64,000 nt of DNA from Mytilus trossulus (lineage: Eukaryota; Mollusca; Bivalvia; Mytilida; Mytilidae). Below the pieces are notes generated by a model. It saw only the letters and a list, made by a program, of their open reading frames with translations, made no database searches and was not told where the DNA came from. Below are positions 24,801 through 33,275 of this stretch, piece after piece (the stretch's first letter is position 1; each line of letters begins with the position of its first letter). The position numbers and the translations under genes were made by a program. Location: positions 2,728,001-2,792,000 of the forward strand of contig NC_086373.1 in the NCBI RefSeq assembly GCF_036588685.1, given 5' to 3'.

Positions 24801-27444
24801 GAGAGTTGTCTAGTTGGCACCCATACCACATTTTCTTATATATATATATTAGGTTTATGTTAGGATAATTTTTGAAGGAACCGATTTAAAAGAAAATCAC
24901 AAACCTGACAATAAAGAATTAGAATCATTTTGTTTTTAAAAGGTAAAGATTTTTAAACATCTGGTTGATGACGAATTGATAGATCCAGAATACATCAACA
25001 TCATGAGTCAATATAATGCTCAGTGTACAGCTATCAGGAAAGCACTGAATGCAGAAAAGTTTATAAAGTTCAACGTGAATACAGTTGTAGCCAGTCAAGG
25101 TTTGTCACTAACTTTTATTATAACAGAATATGGACGTGTTTTTCGAGACATATAGAATTCAATGATCATTTAATATTTGTATTTGTAATTTCAAAATGAG
25201 ATATAAATGATGTCTTTCAATGAACCAAAAAGAAATTCACAAAAGGACTGAATACCGGGAAAATTCAAATTCGAGAGTCCCGAAACAAATGGCAAATCAA
25301 ATGATAATGCACATCAAACGAATGGATAACTAAAGGTAACAGTACCGCTGTTCGAAATTTATAAATAGATGGTGAAAAAAGAAAAAAAAATGGATTACAA
25401 ACTGACGCTGAGAGAAAAACATCAAATATAAGAGGAGAACTACGACACAACAGAAATACATTATTAAAATGTTACCCACACGCAAACAGACTATGATTTA
25501 ACAATGGCCATTTTCCTGACTTGATACAGGACATTTTAAGAAAAAAAATGATAGTTGAACCTGGTTTTGTGGCATACAAAACCTCACACTTGTATTGCAA
25601 TGTTAAATATAACGTGAAAATGACGTTATTACATGACAGGACTACAATACAAATAAATGGGATAACATATAGGACAGATAATACGCCAGACGCGCGGTTC
25701 GTTCACACAAGACAAATCAATGACGCCCATCAGATGAAAAAAGTTCGTAAGCCGAAAACAAGTACAAAGTCGAAGAGCATTAACGACCAAAACGTACCAA
25801 AAAGTTGTGCCTAATACGGCTAAGGTTTTCTGCCTGGGATAAGAAGAATAATTCATACTTTTGCAAACAGCATTTTTTTTATAAATTGGCTATATAAGTA
25901 TATAATAGATATACATGATAAACCTTAGTCTTTAGTTTTCTATGTCATGTCTTGTGTGTTGTCTATTTGCATTTGTCTTTTTTCTTTTATAGCCATGGTG
26001 TTGTTAGTTTATTTTTAATCTATGAGTTTGACTTTTGAGAACCGACAAAATATTTCGCCTCTCTTTTAAAAAGAAGTTTTATGTTATTACTAAATATCGC
26101 TTTGTTTTATAATCTTAATATAACTTTGCATTAGTACCGGGTACCAATAAAATACTGATGAAATGTTTGATGTTGTCGAAATAACTGTTCAGGAGTTGCA
26201 AAAAGAAAAAGAATGCTTGAAATAGCAACTTAAGAACTAAATACACCTGTTATGCTTTCTTTCTTTATATTGTGCCGTTTTAAGAGAGTTTGTTGGCTGA
26301 GGTTTTAAATGTGTTCGTATGATAAAAATGAGCAGTCATTCCTTTTATTTATTGGGTTGTGTTCATCCATGTCGAAGGTTTAATATTCTGTAAAAGAATA
26401 ATTAAAGATTGTAACCTCTTAATATTATGCTGATATATATGTAGGTGGTGAATGGGACTATGTTATCATGAGCCTGGTACGATCTTTACCACATTATAGA
26501 ATAGAACCAAAGCCTACGTTGGGCTGGTGTAAACAGAACCTTGGTTTTATCACTGACGAGCATCAAACAAACGTGGCATTGACAAGAGCTCGTAAAGGGC
26601 TAATAGTTGTAGGTAAGTTGACAGGATATTTGTCTTAAATATAAAAAGTCAAAACTAGCAAAAACAAATTAAAAAATGAAAGATAAAAATGTCCGGTTCT
26701 TGTCAGTACTGCTGAAAATGTTCAATGCTTATATCGTATGTTTGTAGACAAAACCCCTAGAAAAACCCATATGATATCTAATAAAATTGTTTTAAAGTAT
26801 CAAGTAATATCCTAACAAAACTATGGGTAATGTTCATCCATATGGCATGAAGAAAAAATAGTCAAAATAGAAATTTTCTTTTGTCAGAATTTACAACAAA
26901 GTGACAAAACAAATGAAATTAAAATACTTGGTATGGAACATGAAACGAACTATTTACTGACAAAGAAATATTTGAAAACTGGATTGGAAGATTGAAAATT
27001 GGCCTTGTGTAGTTATTAATGAAACGAGGCCCTCTTTTACAAAATAAATAAAAGTTTTTTTTTATATGCATGAAACGTATATCTCTGAATACACGCCATC
27101 CATTCTAGTAAAAAGCCAGACTTTCTATATGATAGGTGACTAAGAAATATATCTTGGACGAGGTTTTCCCCATATTCGAATCTTATGGGTTTTTTTTCAG
27201 TATCAAGACTTGATATCTATATATATGTATTGTAGGACATAAGGAGTTGTTAACGTGTAATGAGGTATGGGGAAGTTTTATTAACCATTATGGCAGAAGG
27301 GGTTGCGTGGTTGATAAAGAAAAATATCCACCACAACCACTTTCAAAAAGGAAAAAGAAGAAGTCAAAGAATAGAGGAAAGAAAACGTTTGAAGAACAAA
27401 CCGAAAATCTTGAGCAGGTCAATAATGGCCATGAAGAATCCTGA
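6541..27444 (+). CDS. HELZ2: HELZ2-like RNB exoribonuclease / SF1 helicase (whole spliced gene model)
   Basis: Coding exons: 6541-6846, 7909-7948, 8177-8283, 8828-9037, 9985-10021, 12178-12320, 12798-12932, 13446-13503, 14547-18183, 18373-18458, 18972-19109, 20498-20635, 21604-22202, 22749-22970, 24943-25099, 26445-26612, 27236-27444. Every junction is AG/GT, and the summed length is exactly 2129 codons plus stop, so the phases agree throughout. Seen: acidic N-terminus (1-102), OB-fold-like region (about 490-640), RNB domain (about 735-1110), UPF1-like SF1 helicase (about 1600-2060), basic lysine-rich tail. Known: vertebrate HELZ2 is an interferon-induced 3'-5' RNB exoribonuclease and nuclear-receptor coactivator, also reported to restrict LINE-1. 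It is about 2650 residues with a helicase on each side of the RNB. This model has only the C-terminal helicase. Function here is inferred from family. HELZ2 is the closest named relative, not a proven orthologue, because such genes are often multiplied in molluscs. The helicase/RNB half is secure; exons before 12178 are less so. Confidence 0.82.
7265..7405 (+). repeat. Interspersed repeat copy in HELZ2-like intron 1
   Basis: Partial copy of the family at 5915-6150, beginning in the aaaatactga block and ending in aacaactgtcatac. Truncated at the 3' side. The remainder of the intron shows nothing else. Confidence 0.6.
7909..7948 (+). CDS. HELZ2: HELZ2-like exon 2 (40 nt)
   Basis: A pyrimidine-rich acceptor ending tctttag and a donor aag|gtatgt bound a 40-nt open stretch encoding CADKELTLERYYQ. 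It enters in phase 0 and leaves one base, which joins correctly to the exon at 8177. It is too short to be recognised by itself; support comes from the splice sites and phase. Confidence 0.6.
8177..8283 (+). CDS. HELZ2: HELZ2-like exon 3
   Basis: Acceptor gtatag, donor aga|gtaaga. 107 nt, open across the junction with exon 2, encoding a segment that includes EYFRRKTIEPYPLHHLE. It ends in phase 0. No named domain recognised. Confidence 0.65.
8828..9037 (+). CDS. HELZ2: HELZ2-like exon 4 (70 codons)
   Basis: The acceptor is a T-run followed by cag at 8827; the donor is atg|gtatgt. Exactly 70 codons in phase 0. The segment mixes charged and hydrophobic residues and is part of the N-terminal region before the OB folds. 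Nothing in it identifies a domain. Confidence 0.6.
9225..9740. repeat. Repeat cluster in HELZ2-like intron 4
   Basis: 9225-9300 is a reverse fragment of the cctgacttgg family. 9301-9395 and 9455-9740 are forward tails that share gagagttgtctcatt with the retroelement tail at 30361-30505. The second belongs to a variant family carrying gtgatccaaggctccgtg, also at 24740-24845. Confidence 0.6.
9985..10021 (+). CDS. HELZ2: HELZ2-like micro-exon 5 with a CHIC motif
   Basis: Acceptor aatttcag, donor aaaa|gtaagc. 37 nt encoding GQYRDVCHICKK, with one base carried to the next exon. Vertebrate HELZ and HELZ2 have N-terminal Cys/His zinc fingers. The C-x2-C here could be half of one, but no partner pair is visible in the adjoining exons. 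Confidence 0.5.
10022..12177. other. HELZ2-like intron 5, mostly plain AT-rich sequence
   Basis: No exon-like segment with paired splice sites and matching phase was seen. The only structure is a short ggaaac hexamer tract at 10920-10951 (about five units). The lysine-rich open frame at 10327-10587 looks like chance. Confidence 0.45.
12178..12320 (+). CDS. HELZ2: HELZ2-like exon 6
   Basis: Acceptor tttttacag, donor aag|gtaatg. 143 nt, in phase with exons 5 and 7. The product is amphipathic and probably helical (contains FFLVWIEALIRLKN). It is separated from exon 5 by a 2.2 kb intron of simple AT-rich sequence. Confidence 0.72.
12705..12770 (-). repeat. Repeat fragment (acgcgcgtctg core) just before exon 7
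   Basis: Reads as the reverse of the 14045-14195 copy (gatgagacaattgtagacgaaacgcgcg order). Its end is within 30 bases of the exon 7 acceptor, so the insertion has been tolerated next to the splice site. Confidence 0.6.
12798..12932 (+). CDS. HELZ2: HELZ2-like exon 7, acidic coiled segment
   Basis: Acceptor caaacag, donor cag|gtgtgt. 45 codons in phase 0, very rich in Glu/Asp (contains QLEEEQRNIEEEVVDSDNE), likely a helical acidic linker. A repeat copy ends just upstream (12705-12770), close to the acceptor. Confidence 0.72.
13446..13503 (+). CDS. HELZ2: HELZ2-like exon 8, basic segment
   Basis: Acceptor cattacag, donor gtc|gtaagt. 58 nt encoding a Lys/Arg-rich stretch ending KKKRYR, possibly a nuclear-localisation or RNA-binding patch. 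One base is carried into the large exon, where it completes a proline codon. Confidence 0.7.
14045..14195 (+). repeat. Interspersed repeat (gcgccagatgcgcg core)
   Basis: Contains accaggattgaaattttg, then the gcgccagatgcgcgttttg block and aagactcatcagtga. Matching pieces occur at 4625-4720, 12705-12770 and 25660-25850. Sits in the intron before the large RNB exon. Confidence 0.65.
14547..18183 (+). CDS. HELZ2: HELZ2-like exon 9: OB folds and RNB exoribonuclease domain
   Basis: A 3637-nt exon (acceptor tgtttcag, donor atca|gtaagt) covering residues about 346-1558 of the model. The first about 130 residues are acidic and low-complexity. A segment around 490-640 resembles the cold-shock/OB region before the RNB in the DIS3/RNase II/HELZ2 family. 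The RNB active site is FTIDPSNARDLDDAL: Asp750, 756, 758 and 759 have the same spacing as the four metal-binding aspartates of E. coli RNase II (201, 207, 209, 210). The conserved end block FTSPIRRY (1087-1094) supplies the catalytic arginine region. All key residues are present, so 3'-5' RNA hydrolysis is the expected activity (inference). The region after the RNB, to 1558, has no domain I recognise. Confidence 0.95.
18373..18458 (+). CDS. HELZ2: HELZ2-like exon 10
   Basis: Acceptor attttacag, donor cttg|gtaata. 86 nt, completes the split Gln codon of exon 9 and stays open (contains QRIDAVLQCLNKATSLAKAI). It links the RNB half to the helicase. Confidence 0.8.
18972..19109 (+). CDS. HELZ2: HELZ2-like exon 11: helicase Q motif and first half of Walker A
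   Basis: Acceptor attctttag, donor ccag|gtaatt. Encodes a Q-motif-like stretch (NNRQQYNAIQRAL) followed by SLIQGPP. The Walker A glycine codon is split by the intron, and the rest (GTGKT) is in exon 12. This is typical of UPF1-family SF1 helicases. Confidence 0.95.
19165..19711 (-). mobile_element. Retroelement family A, 3' part with reverse-transcriptase C-terminal remnant
   Basis: The - strand reads SSNIPEAPAYGVYISQLIRY, then the DRGLLLTGKLLSQ and KFYGRHHKLFDRYGI words, in one open frame from 19711 down to about 19451, and then a non-coding tail to 19165. These words belong to a reverse-transcriptase C-terminal region common in mollusc and cnidarian repeats. I take it to be Penelope-like, with moderate confidence in that class. 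It lies inside the intron that splits Walker A of the HELZ2-like gene and is in antisense orientation to it. Confidence 0.75.
19712..20195 (-). mobile_element. Retroelement family B, 3' tail
   Basis: Reverse orientation of the tail at 63390-63905 (and of 40715-41510). The shared blocks include ggaggccaccaatg, gaagtccgagtccgatgtc-type sequence and gttaactgacatgccagctcc. The family A element abuts it at about 19711 with no gap, so one inserted in or beside the end of the other. Confidence 0.75.
20498..20635 (+). CDS. HELZ2: HELZ2-like exon 12: second half of Walker A
   Basis: Acceptor aattttag, donor gcaa|gtaagt. The joined motif is GPPGTGKT (1630-1637), the ATP phosphate-binding loop, followed by QIIFCGPSNKSVD, which fits motif Ia. 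The preceding intron is filled with retroelement tails. Confidence 0.95.
20640..21420 (+). repeat. Bivalve-type repeat, two diverged units, in HELZ2-like intron 12
   Basis: The blocks cttctccgctgaaac, agatggtcaacgtggct, aaaatgcagtttttggc and tatatctctgaaact recur at 21190-21420 and again, diverged, in 57590-58090. It fills almost the whole intron between exons 12 and 13. Confidence 0.65.
21604..22202 (+). CDS. HELZ2: HELZ2-like exon 13: helicase motifs II, III and start of IV
   Basis: 599 nt from acceptor aactttttag to donor aatg|gtatgt. Contains motif II/Walker B IIIDECGMCTEPE (Asp1812, Glu1813), motif III GDHRQLRP (1838-1845) and QYRM (1875-1878). The first part (SSIEDQEFPIPGK onward) is the insertion between motifs Ia and II typical of this family. 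Catalytic residues for ATP hydrolysis look intact. Confidence 0.97.
22749..22970 (+). CDS. HELZ2: HELZ2-like exon 14: RecA2 entry
   Basis: Acceptor atttatag, donor gtg|gtatgt. Begins NPEICAFASHQFYN, which follows QYRM in UPF1-like helicases, and ends NQEEVEHV. 74 codons in phase 0. Confidence 0.95.
23295..24100 (+). repeat. Repeat fragments in HELZ2-like intron 14, first part
   Basis: 23295-23385 is a diverged retroelement tail (gatgacctgtaattatta order). 23840-24075 is a good copy of the cctgacttgg family. Between them I see only AT-rich sequence. Confidence 0.55.
24510..24845 (+). repeat. Retroelement tail interrupted by a second repeat
   Basis: 24510-24610 and 24740-24845 together match 9510-9740 (gtttctcatt...gattgtgtactagt, then gttcggtgtgagccaaggctccg). 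Between them, at about 24617-24735, is a copy of the unrelated aactcagaggaaaatcc family, so the latter inserted into the former. Confidence 0.65.
24943..25099 (+). CDS. HELZ2: HELZ2-like exon 15
   Basis: Acceptor tttaaaag, donor tcaag|gtttgt, one base carried over. Encodes the helical segment before motif V, ending NVNTVVASQ. It lies after a 2 kb intron with several repeat insertions. Confidence 0.92.
25225..26075 (+). repeat. Three consecutive repeat fragments in HELZ2-like intron 15
   Basis: 25225-25600 is the cctgacttgatacagg family, 25660-25850 the cgccagacgcgcgg core family (ending ctaatacggctaagg), and 25925-26075 the tagttttctat...agccatggtgttg family. The short open frames overlapping them are repeat-derived. 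Confidence 0.65.
26445..26612 (+). CDS. HELZ2: HELZ2-like exon 16: helicase motifs V and VI
   Basis: Acceptor tatgtag, donor gtag|gtaagt. Joined motif V reads SQGGEWDYVIMSLVRS; motif VI is NVALTRARKGLIVVG with Arg2052 and Arg2054 in the arginine-finger positions. Completes the SF1 helicase core. Confidence 0.97.
27236..27444 (+). CDS. HELZ2: HELZ2-like terminal exon 17 with basic tail and stop
   Basis: Acceptor tattgtag. Encodes the end of the helicase fold (GHKELLTCNEVWGSFINHY) and then a Lys/Arg-rich tail containing SKRKKKKSKNRGKK, a plausible nuclear-localisation or RNA-binding patch. Stop TGA is at 27442-27444. I found no AATAAA on this strand between the stop and 28785; an ATTAAA lies at 28466. 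The 3' end is therefore not fixed. Confidence 0.93.
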
Positions 27445-29007
27445 ATGACTAATAAGCCTCTAAATACGCGTCGTACAGTATGCTTTTAATTTAGATGGTT
27501 ACATAATCTTTCAAAAACCTTGTCTATCTACTATGATTACAGTTGTGAAATTAGTTTTATATACACAAATTTGGTGATGTGAAATGGTTGTCAATGAGAC
27601 AAACTATCCATCAATTCGCAAAGACACTGAGGAAAACATCAACTTGTCGCTGAATAACATGCATTAATAGGCAGAACTGATATCGTTTAGATAATATAAA
27701 AATATAAAGTTGTAGTACAATTGCCAATGAACAATTTCCGAAACCAAAAACATTGTTATTTAGAGGTCTTTGAACAGGTAAATTTTTTTTTCTTCAAAAC
27801 TATTAATACTATTTGAAGTTTTTTTACCAGTAATTTTGACACTTTTTTTGGAGAATATGTATATGTTAACACAATTATTTAAAACATATGTAAAACAAAA
27901 TATTTGACCTTAAACGAGGGGAAGTGGGGAAAGATCAATATGAAAATTTTAAAAGTTAAATAGCAAAATTCTGTTTATAATTAATTTGAAAAGAAAAGTT
28001 GTTTAGATTTATCTTTATATGATTCAACATCAATACAACTAAGTCCTTTGATAAAATGTTTTTGTCGAACATTTATTTAGACTTCTATACGTATATATCA
28101 ACCAACATTGTTTTCAAAACATACTAAATTACATGATGATTCAGAATTATTTGTAAACGACTAGTTTAGTGCAATATACTGATTTCCCTTTTTTTTTTAA
28201 TCACTAAATGCATTTTTCTTTATATTTTATTCAAAAATATGTATATAATTAACAAAATATTGAAATCACTTGCAACAATTATATTGCAATTATGATATTC
28301 TGATCCTAATTGATGTTTTAATATATGAAAAACTGTGATATGCACTTTGACTAGGATAGACAATTATCAAGTTAAGAATTCTATAGTTGTAGTTATTAAT
28401 AATCTCAATAAGTTGAATATGTTTTTTCTTATTGTGATATATAAGTATTTATGTTTTGAATACAAATTAAAAACTGTGATTTGCATCAATGATTTTTGTT
28501 CATGAAAGTGTGTTATTTGTTGGTCTTTATTTCTGTGAAAAATGTTGACATTGTGAATTTAACTTATAGAATTCAATATGAATCTGCTTAAAACAAGTAT
28601 CGACTAGTACTTTATTTGACTAAATTTATAGATGTTTTATTTTTAACTCTAAGAAGATGCAGTGAAATTTTGTTATTTATTTTTTTCTATTTTTCCAGGC
28701 TGTTATTATTTATATGTGTGTCTTTCATTTAAAACATTATGTCTTTCATTTAAAACGTTATGTCTTTCATTTATTTTATTTTCAAATAAAATCCCATATG
28801 AGTTTTCAATACTGTGTTTATAATCTTTTAAAGTAACACTATCATATCAAAAAAGCAAGTGAATGTAAATTCAGATAAGCTGTAAATATTGAAAAAGAAG
28901 ATTCAGCTATAACTCTCAAGAATACATTTGCACTATTGTCAAAATTGAGGATACAAGAAAAGAGTATGTATCTCTAAAAGGTAAATATGCTAGATATACT
29001 TGCTGAA
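27445..29007. other. 3' flank of the HELZ2-like gene
   Basis: Very AT-rich with no supported exon. It includes a 21-bp unit (tgtctttcatttaaaacatta) repeated about 2.6 times at 28719-28774. Part of it is likely 3' UTR, but no end can be fixed. Confidence 0.5.
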
Positions 29008-30505
29008 GGTGTGATGAGATGATTGAAGCTGTTAATTTTCTTCTTGATAATATTTATGTACGTTTCGGCAACAAAGTTTATCGACAGCTTGTAGGTATCC
29101 CTATGGGCACTAAGTGTGCCCCTTTAATAGCATACTTGTGTTTGTACTGTTATGAATCACAGTTTATGACCAAACTCAGTAAAGACCCGTCGAAATTGCA
29201 TTTAATAGATAAATTCAACAACACTTATCGTTATCGTGTTGATATTTTTTCGTTAAATAATCAAACATTTCTCCCAAAGGAACTTACTTTAAATAAATCA
29301 AATTTAAATGGTAATAACTGTCCTTTCCTAGATTTAGATATTTCGGTAACCCCACACTAAAATTTACGACAAAAGGGACGATTTTTCGTTCTACATTGTA
29401 AATTTTCCATTTTAACATGTTCCTTTGGCAGCATATTACGGAATTTATATTTCACAGCTTGTTCGCTATGCCATTGTCTGTTGTGACGTTTTTTTATTTA
29501 AACGAATCATTAAGTCAGGGATTTCGTTACCATAAATTACTGAAATCCTTTACTAAATTTTTCCATTTATATAAAGATTTAGTTTTGAAGGTTAGTTGTA
29601 CCTGCAGAAAACTTATTTAAAATCCTCACTTTTACGGAAATGTTGTTAAGCGTGCGCGAAAAGTTAGAAACGATCCTGGTAAACTTAGACTTATTCAAAA
29701 ATGGTTACAAATTCAACACTGTAATAAGATCATTTAATATTTTTGTTATTGGTATAAGTATTGATTTTGTTATCAGTAAGTTAAAAGCAAACTAAATATT
29801 ACTTGTATGTTATATACATATACACATTCATGGCTCTAAAATCTGTTGATACCTGTATCTTGACATTGCACAAGGTCATGTTTTTCTCTGATAATTTATG
29901 ACGTCTCTACACGAAATCCATTGGATGTGGATGTGTACGGATTGATGATTTAGTCTAAGATGCATGATTTTTTATTAGTTGTTAGAGGCTTTAAACAAGC
30001 TGTCAGTTGACTGCGAGTACTCTAAGATCTGTACCTAGTGTCTTTTTGTTGTTGGGATGTTCAAGTACCCGTCCACGTTCACTTGTATGTTTGTCCATCT
30101 GATGAGTTAAGCCTTTTTCAACTAATTTTAACTAGTTCGTTCTTATGTTATACCACTGTCCTAGATTAGGGGAGGGTTGGGATCCCGCTAACATGTTTAA
30201 CCCCGCCACATTCTGTATGAATGTGCCTGTCCCAAATCAGGTGCCTGTAATTCATTGGTTGTCGTTTGTTTTTGTGTTAAACATATTTGTTTTCGTTCAT
30301 TTTTTGTACATTGATAAATTATGCCGTTAGTTTTCTCGTTTGAATTGTTTTACATTGTCATTTCGGGGCCTTTAAAGCTGACTTTGCGGTATGGCTTAGC
30401 TCATTGTTGAGGCCAAACGGTGACCTATAGTTGTTAATTTCTGTGTTATTTTGGTCTCTTGTGGAGAGTTGTCTCATTGACAATCATATCACATTTTCTT
30501 TTTTT
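29008..30505 (+). mobile_element. Decayed reverse-transcriptase retroelement (family C), 5'-truncated, with long 3' tail
   Basis: From 29008 the frame reads MIEAVNFLLDNIYVRF, then RT motif B GIPMGTKCAPLI, up to a stop at 29358. The expected YLDD active-site box is changed to YRVD, removing a catalytic residue. The later words KIYDKRDDFSF and YGIYISQLVRY lie in other frames to about 29480, so several frameshifts have occurred. The non-coding tail from about 29730 to 30505 ends in gagagttgtctcattgacaa. Shortened copies of this tail recur throughout the window. I regard it as Penelope-like by its RT words; the class is not certain. Confidence 0.8.
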
Positions 30506-31095
30506 TATATGTATGTATGCTCTTTGGTAGAATTATTGTTTCTTTGACAAATTTAACATTTTCCTTCTCTATTGTATGCACAATTTTGCACTTTAAGTTT
30601 TATTTCGAGTTATAGTTAAAGTTTGCAATCATATCACACCTTCTTATAAGCAATCTATGATTTCACACGTTTGGCTGTAGTGAATAAGATGAAAATTGCT
30701 TTGCTACTTTTTATTTAAAAATGCTGTTTGCATTCAAAATCACCTTAGGCATTTAGATAAAGTTCAGAACCAGGAACTATGTTACCATCACAGATGCTAT
30801 CAGATGCTATAAAATCAGAACCAATAGCAAAGAGGAAATATCAAACATACCACTATTAAGTAAGAGATGTAAGTGCAAAGCCATGACACAGGCCTCAAAA
30901 GTGTTTACAAGTCAACTCAATGAATACCAGGTTGAAGCAACTCTCCTCCAGGCACGTTCAATAAGCCCAGCTGTACATTAGAATCAAGAGCATCATAAGA
31001 AAACGCCAGGAAGTTTTATCAAGATATGTCAAACCATAAGTTTTTACAATAAATAACAAACCGAGTCAAGATAAACTTTCAAATCTGAAACAGTA

Positions 31096-31352
31096 CACTA
31101 CCGTAGATCCCTTCATACTGTGGAGTTTCAGGGTAATGGATCAGCCGATAAATTAGCAAATTATGGTGCTAAACAATAACATGAAGAAAATTAAGTCTGC
31201 AACACAGGATTAAAACTATCATAAAATCTCTGATCAACATCCCTCAGCAACAAGACAGTTACCATCGGTTTACACGGTCTAAACAAACCGCCTTCTGAAG
31301 ACTGAGGGCAGGATTACACAGACTCAATCAGCATCTATACAAAGCCATGAAA
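31096..31352 (+). pseudogene. LINE RNase H-domain remnant
   Basis: 31096-31176 reads HTVEFQGNGSADKLANYGAKQ, matching the GN-x-x-AD-x-LA block at the end of RNase H domains in Jockey-like non-LTR elements. After a frameshift, 31254-31352 reads SYHRFTRSKQTAF, a stop, then RLRAGLHRLNQHLYKAMK, like the segment that follows in those proteins. Surrounding sequence from about 30720 is probably more of the same element, too decayed to translate. Confidence 0.65.
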
Positions 31353-31612
31353 GTTTTCCCACCTCCAATTTATTTCTAATATAATTTTGAAAACGAAATA
31401 ACTATACCTCTCTTTTAAAATAAAACATTCAAAACGTTATACACATTCGCACAAAGAAGTCCAACACATAGGTTTATTGTTAATAAGAAAACACTATGCT
31501 CCTTATATGCAAGTATATAATCCAAAAATATTCAAAGTTCAACTTTTTTCCAAAAGAACATCTATTATCAAAAAATCAAAATCCTGACTGACCACACTGT
31601 AGAAAAAGTTTT

Positions 31613-32424
31613 CAGTGGCGGATCCAGAAATTTTCATAAGTGGGGGCCCACTGACTGCCTAAGGTAGCAATACACAGTTAGGAGTTTAGTTTCGCATTAT
31701 GGCCCCTGTGGATTTTTTAAATAGGAAAGTTATTGTGTAATAAAATTCATTTTTAGACAGATGAGTGCTAATTTAGCCTTCAAAGATGGTTTATAAGAGC
31801 ATCAAGATTATTTTTGACATGTTTTTTGGGCTGTTTTCTGTTTGACAGTCCGTATTTTCATTGCTAGACCGGCCATCGGTCCAGAAATAATGTACTGTTT
31901 ACAAACACTCTTTTTCTACACGAAGTTTTTGACGCAATTTTACAAAAAAAGAGATGAAAGACATATGATTTTCATTGGATTTTCTGAATGATATATGTAC
32001 ACAGTTTCAGAAAAGGTATTACTTCAAGCGATTGAAATTCTACTTTTATCCAAATTTTGGGGAAATATGTGACATCTTTTCCCCCCTTTTTGTAATATTT
32101 TATAACAAATAAATGCAGATTGTTGCAATGGATACACCAAATAGCAATTATATTTTACCATTTTATATACTAGAAATAAAATCTATGGAAGATTTTGATT
32201 ACATACATATGCCCATATATGACACAAACAGTAAGCTTGATATTGCAAGAAAGCAATGAAAAGGGAATGGTAAAATTCATAAGGGCAAATTTTAGTTTAA
32301 ACTGTTCATTGCTACCTAAGAGGGGGCCCGCTCCGGTCACGCTTCAGTGATTCCCTATATAAGCAACCAAATTTTTCCCAAATAAGGGGGAGGGGCGGGC
32401 CTCCTGCCCCTAAATCCGTCACTG
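31613..32424. mobile_element. Inverted-repeat element with cagtggcgga ends (hAT-like), carrying a nested element
   Basis: The left end cagtggcggatccag and the right end (reversed) cagtgacggatttag form short terminal inverted repeats of hAT type. No matching 8-bp target duplication is visible. The interior is occupied by the element at 31663-32316. No coding capacity. Confidence 0.55.
31663..32316. mobile_element. Nested non-autonomous element with ggtagcaat ends and TAA duplication (Harbinger-like)
   Basis: The left end ggtagcaatacacagtt and the reversed right end ggtagcaatgaacagtt are inverted repeats. TAA flanks both sides (31660-31662 and 32317-32319), as in PIF/Harbinger insertions. 654 bp, non-coding. 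Confidence 0.55.
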
Positions 32425-32677
32425 GTTATCTGGACCGACACTATCAAGTTAGGATTTTTGTTTTGTTTTGTAACCGTATTGTGAGTATCAGAAGTGAGGG
32501 TAGAGGCAAATATTGTCTTAACGAACGGCAGGGAATCCTTGATTAATTAAATAGTTCTTTTACGTATTTAGACAACTTCATATTTTTTTGAGCTACTTGG
32601 TTTTTTTTAAACTGAAATATGTAAATAAAAAACATAACAGCTTGAGGTCAAATTATTTGCGTTCAAAATAAATTTAT

Positions 32678-33275
32678 TAGTGTTGTCAAATCGTACACTT
32701 TTGCCTAACCGGTTACTCGGATAATCGTTCGACCAATTAACCGGTTAACTGGAAGTTTTAAGTTGTCGTTTGAAAGCCTTTTCAATAGTACCATACATGT
32801 ACACATAGTTATAAGATGTGGTATAACAACCTTTCATCCGAGTCTTTGAAGTTTGAAAGAATTGAAGTTTGTCCTTTGGCATTATAAGGCTTGTCTGTGA
32901 GGATTCCAGGAGAAGTTTGGTTTTAAATAAACAAAGACACCGTATCAACTATAGCATTTGTACCAACTTCAAATAGAAAAATATATATATAAAAAAAAAC
33001 GTCTTGATCTCGTAGAATTGAATTTGTCTGAAACCGATTCTCTTATTGTCTTCGAAAATAATGTGGAGTGTTTCAATTTGAAATGATTAAATGTCAAATA
33101 AATAACCACGACGACAATTTTTAAATAAAACATAACTATTTAATGATTTCCATGCAAATTTATATCAAAACTATCAAAATTGAAAAAAGTCCGGTTAACT
33201 GGTTACCGTTTTTGGTATTCGGTATTCGGTCGTTCGACCGGTTAACCGGTTAACCGGTTAACGTTGACAACACTA
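32678..33275. mobile_element. hAT-type non-autonomous transposon with intact 8-bp target duplication
   Basis: The 12-bp inverted ends tagtgttgtcaa sit at 32678 and (reversed) at 33264-33275. The 8 bases outside are aaatttat on both sides (32670-32677 and 33276-33283). 598 bp. Both subterminal regions hold aaccggttaa boxes and tcgttcgacc. No transposase fragment; a MITE. Confidence 0.85.
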
